This document shows positions 63,067 to 64,000 of a DNA stretch of 64,000 nt, piece after piece. The DNA lies in contig OX637294.1 of NCBI GenBank assembly GCA_951799445.1, positions 27,181,452 to 27,245,451 of the forward strand, read 5' to 3'. Both the position numbers and the translations under genes were made by a program. The stretch comes from Pseudisothecium myosuroides. Lineage: Eukaryota; Streptophyta; Bryopsida; Hypnales; Lembophyllaceae. The notes below the pieces were generated by a model, which was not told where the DNA came from, searched no databases, and saw only the letters and a program-made list of their open reading frames with translations. How positions within the stretch are numbered: the stretch's first letter is position 1; every line of letters starts with the position of its first letter.

Positions 63067-63756
63067 TTAACCCCTAAGCACTCAAATGGGTCGCTGCTCA
63101 ACTTTGGGCAGATTTTTCGGGCAAAAGAAAACATTTCATATTTTAAAAAAAAAAATTGGGTCGTCTTTCAATATTTATATTCAAAACTAAGATCACTACG
63201 GTCAAACAGAACTTATTCACTAGAAGAAACCCACGTTGGTCTAAACAAAAAATGTGGGCTGAAATTTGTTGAGAACCATGTTTCCAATACTGGAATCCCA
63301 GAATTTTGCGTTGGAAATATGGTTCTCAACAAATTTCAGCCCACATTTTTTTGTTTAGACCAACGCGGGTTTCTTCTAGTGATTAGAGAAATAGCACAAA
63401 GAGTTTAGTATTTGCCTAGTGTTGAAAAACTTACTATTTGGGAAAAGTATTGGTACTTTCATGACTAGATTTAATGCATTTTTTTACAAATCAATAGAAA
63501 CCACAATTTTGACCAGTCAAACAAAAATTCAAATGCTAAAGATAGAAATTCTATTTTTGGCAAATTTTTGAAGTTATATCTTCAAAATTCATTTAAAGAA
63601 AATGAAAAATAATTTTATAATTTTAACTGTATGGATATTTTCTACTTTTTATGCTTCACATTATCTTCTTTGATGCAAACTTCAAAAAAGTTATAGAACT
63701 TATATTTTATAACACATTTATGTTTTGTCCAAACCCCTTGGGCTTTTAGGGGTTAA
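63067..63756 (-). mobile_element. TTAA-bounded short element, family C copy 2, with nested hairpin
   Basis: TTAACCCCTAAGCACTC at 63067 and GGGCTTTTAGGGG plus TTAA at 63753-63756. Subtracting the insert at 63218-63381 leaves about 525 bp that aligns in inverse to 61587-62507. Its right TTAA is also the left border of the next element. Confidence 0.6.
63218..63381. mobile_element. Foldback MITE with CACTA ends, 164 bp
   Basis: The left arm starts CACTAGAAGAAACCCACGTT at 63218 and the right arm ends with the complement of CACTAGAAGAAACCCGCG at 63381. Arms of about 73 bp match with only about three differences, leaving a loop of about 18 nt. ATT flanks both sides (63215-63217 and 63382-63384), a 3-bp duplication as for CACTA elements. 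The sister copy of the host element lacks it. Confidence 0.75.
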
Positions 63757-64000
63757 CCCCTAAGGACCCAAGGCCTTTTTTTTTGCCAAAAAACCATCAA
63801 AACTGTCTTTTCTATAGCAAGGAGTAAAAAAAATGAAAAATGTTTTTTTTACACATCTAACCGTAGGATCTTACACCTAACTAGTATGAGAATGTGTGGA
63901 AAAGATTTCAGAATTTTTGACTGCTCAGATTGCAAGATTTCTGCGTTTAAAGTGGGAAAAACAAGTATTTCAGCACATTGCGGGACTAGATTTTTTGACT
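63753..64000 (+). mobile_element. TTAA-bounded short element, family B copy 3, cut by window end
   Basis: TTAACCCCTAAGGACCCAAG opens the element, followed by sequence matching 51737-51985 (for example GTAGGATCTTACACCTAACT near 63863). It shares its left TTAA with the family C element before it. The right end lies beyond the window. Confidence 0.6.

Noticed and set aside
63007..63408. Open frame of 133 codons near the right edge
   Set aside because: It runs across a family C element and its nested hairpin, so it is chance coding through repeats.
1..64000. LTR or LINE retrotransposons, tRNA, rRNA, CRISPR arrays
   Set aside because: No reverse transcriptase or integrase motifs, no long direct terminal repeats, no tRNA cloverleaf or rRNA signature, and no regularly spaced repeats were recognised by reading.

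Overview
The window is plant nuclear DNA. Its genes have many exons with GT-AG introns and AT-rich spacers, and the proteins match land-plant families most closely: an RLF-type cytochrome b5 protein, a full-length CCT5 whose reconstructed length equals that of Arabidopsis CCT5 as I remember it, and a plant CACTA (En/Spm) transposon. I cannot name the species. Short gene introns in a repeat-rich background would suit a non-seed land plant, but that is only a guess.

Layout. A small two-exon gene of unknown function lies at 0.8-1.7 kb (+). AT-rich DNA without genes follows to 8.2 kb. RLF-like is at 9.1-10.2 kb (+). A complete 17.26-kb CACTA element occupies 13,179-30,442. It has CACTACAAG ends, an ATA target duplication, and two divergently transcribed genes: a TNP2-type transposase (-) and a Transposase_24/TNP1-like partner (+). 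A very long SEN1/senataxin-like helicase gene with about 28 exons covers 32.6-49.5 kb (+). CCT5, with eight coding exons, is at 54.5-58.1 kb (-). The remainder is a graveyard of short DNA elements.

The most unusual feature is a set of short elements bounded by TTAA on both sides. Their ends begin TTAACCCCTAA. There are at least three sequence families of about 540, 650 and 941 bp, some of them nested or sharing a single TTAA. These are hallmarks of piggyBac-type non-autonomous elements, a superfamily not usually reported as abundant in plants. Other small elements are an Emigrant/pogo-like MITE at the 3' end of SEN1, a 164-bp CACTA-ended hairpin, and TA-flanked inverted-repeat elements.

The host genes are unrelated housekeeping genes (transcription-termination/R-loop helicase, chaperonin subunit, cytochrome b5-like protein) and show no sign of working together. 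The two CACTA genes plausibly do: one is the catalytic transposase and the other probably binds DNA at the element ends. Exon borders were placed by eye from splice signals and reading-frame continuity, and a few positions may be off by one base.
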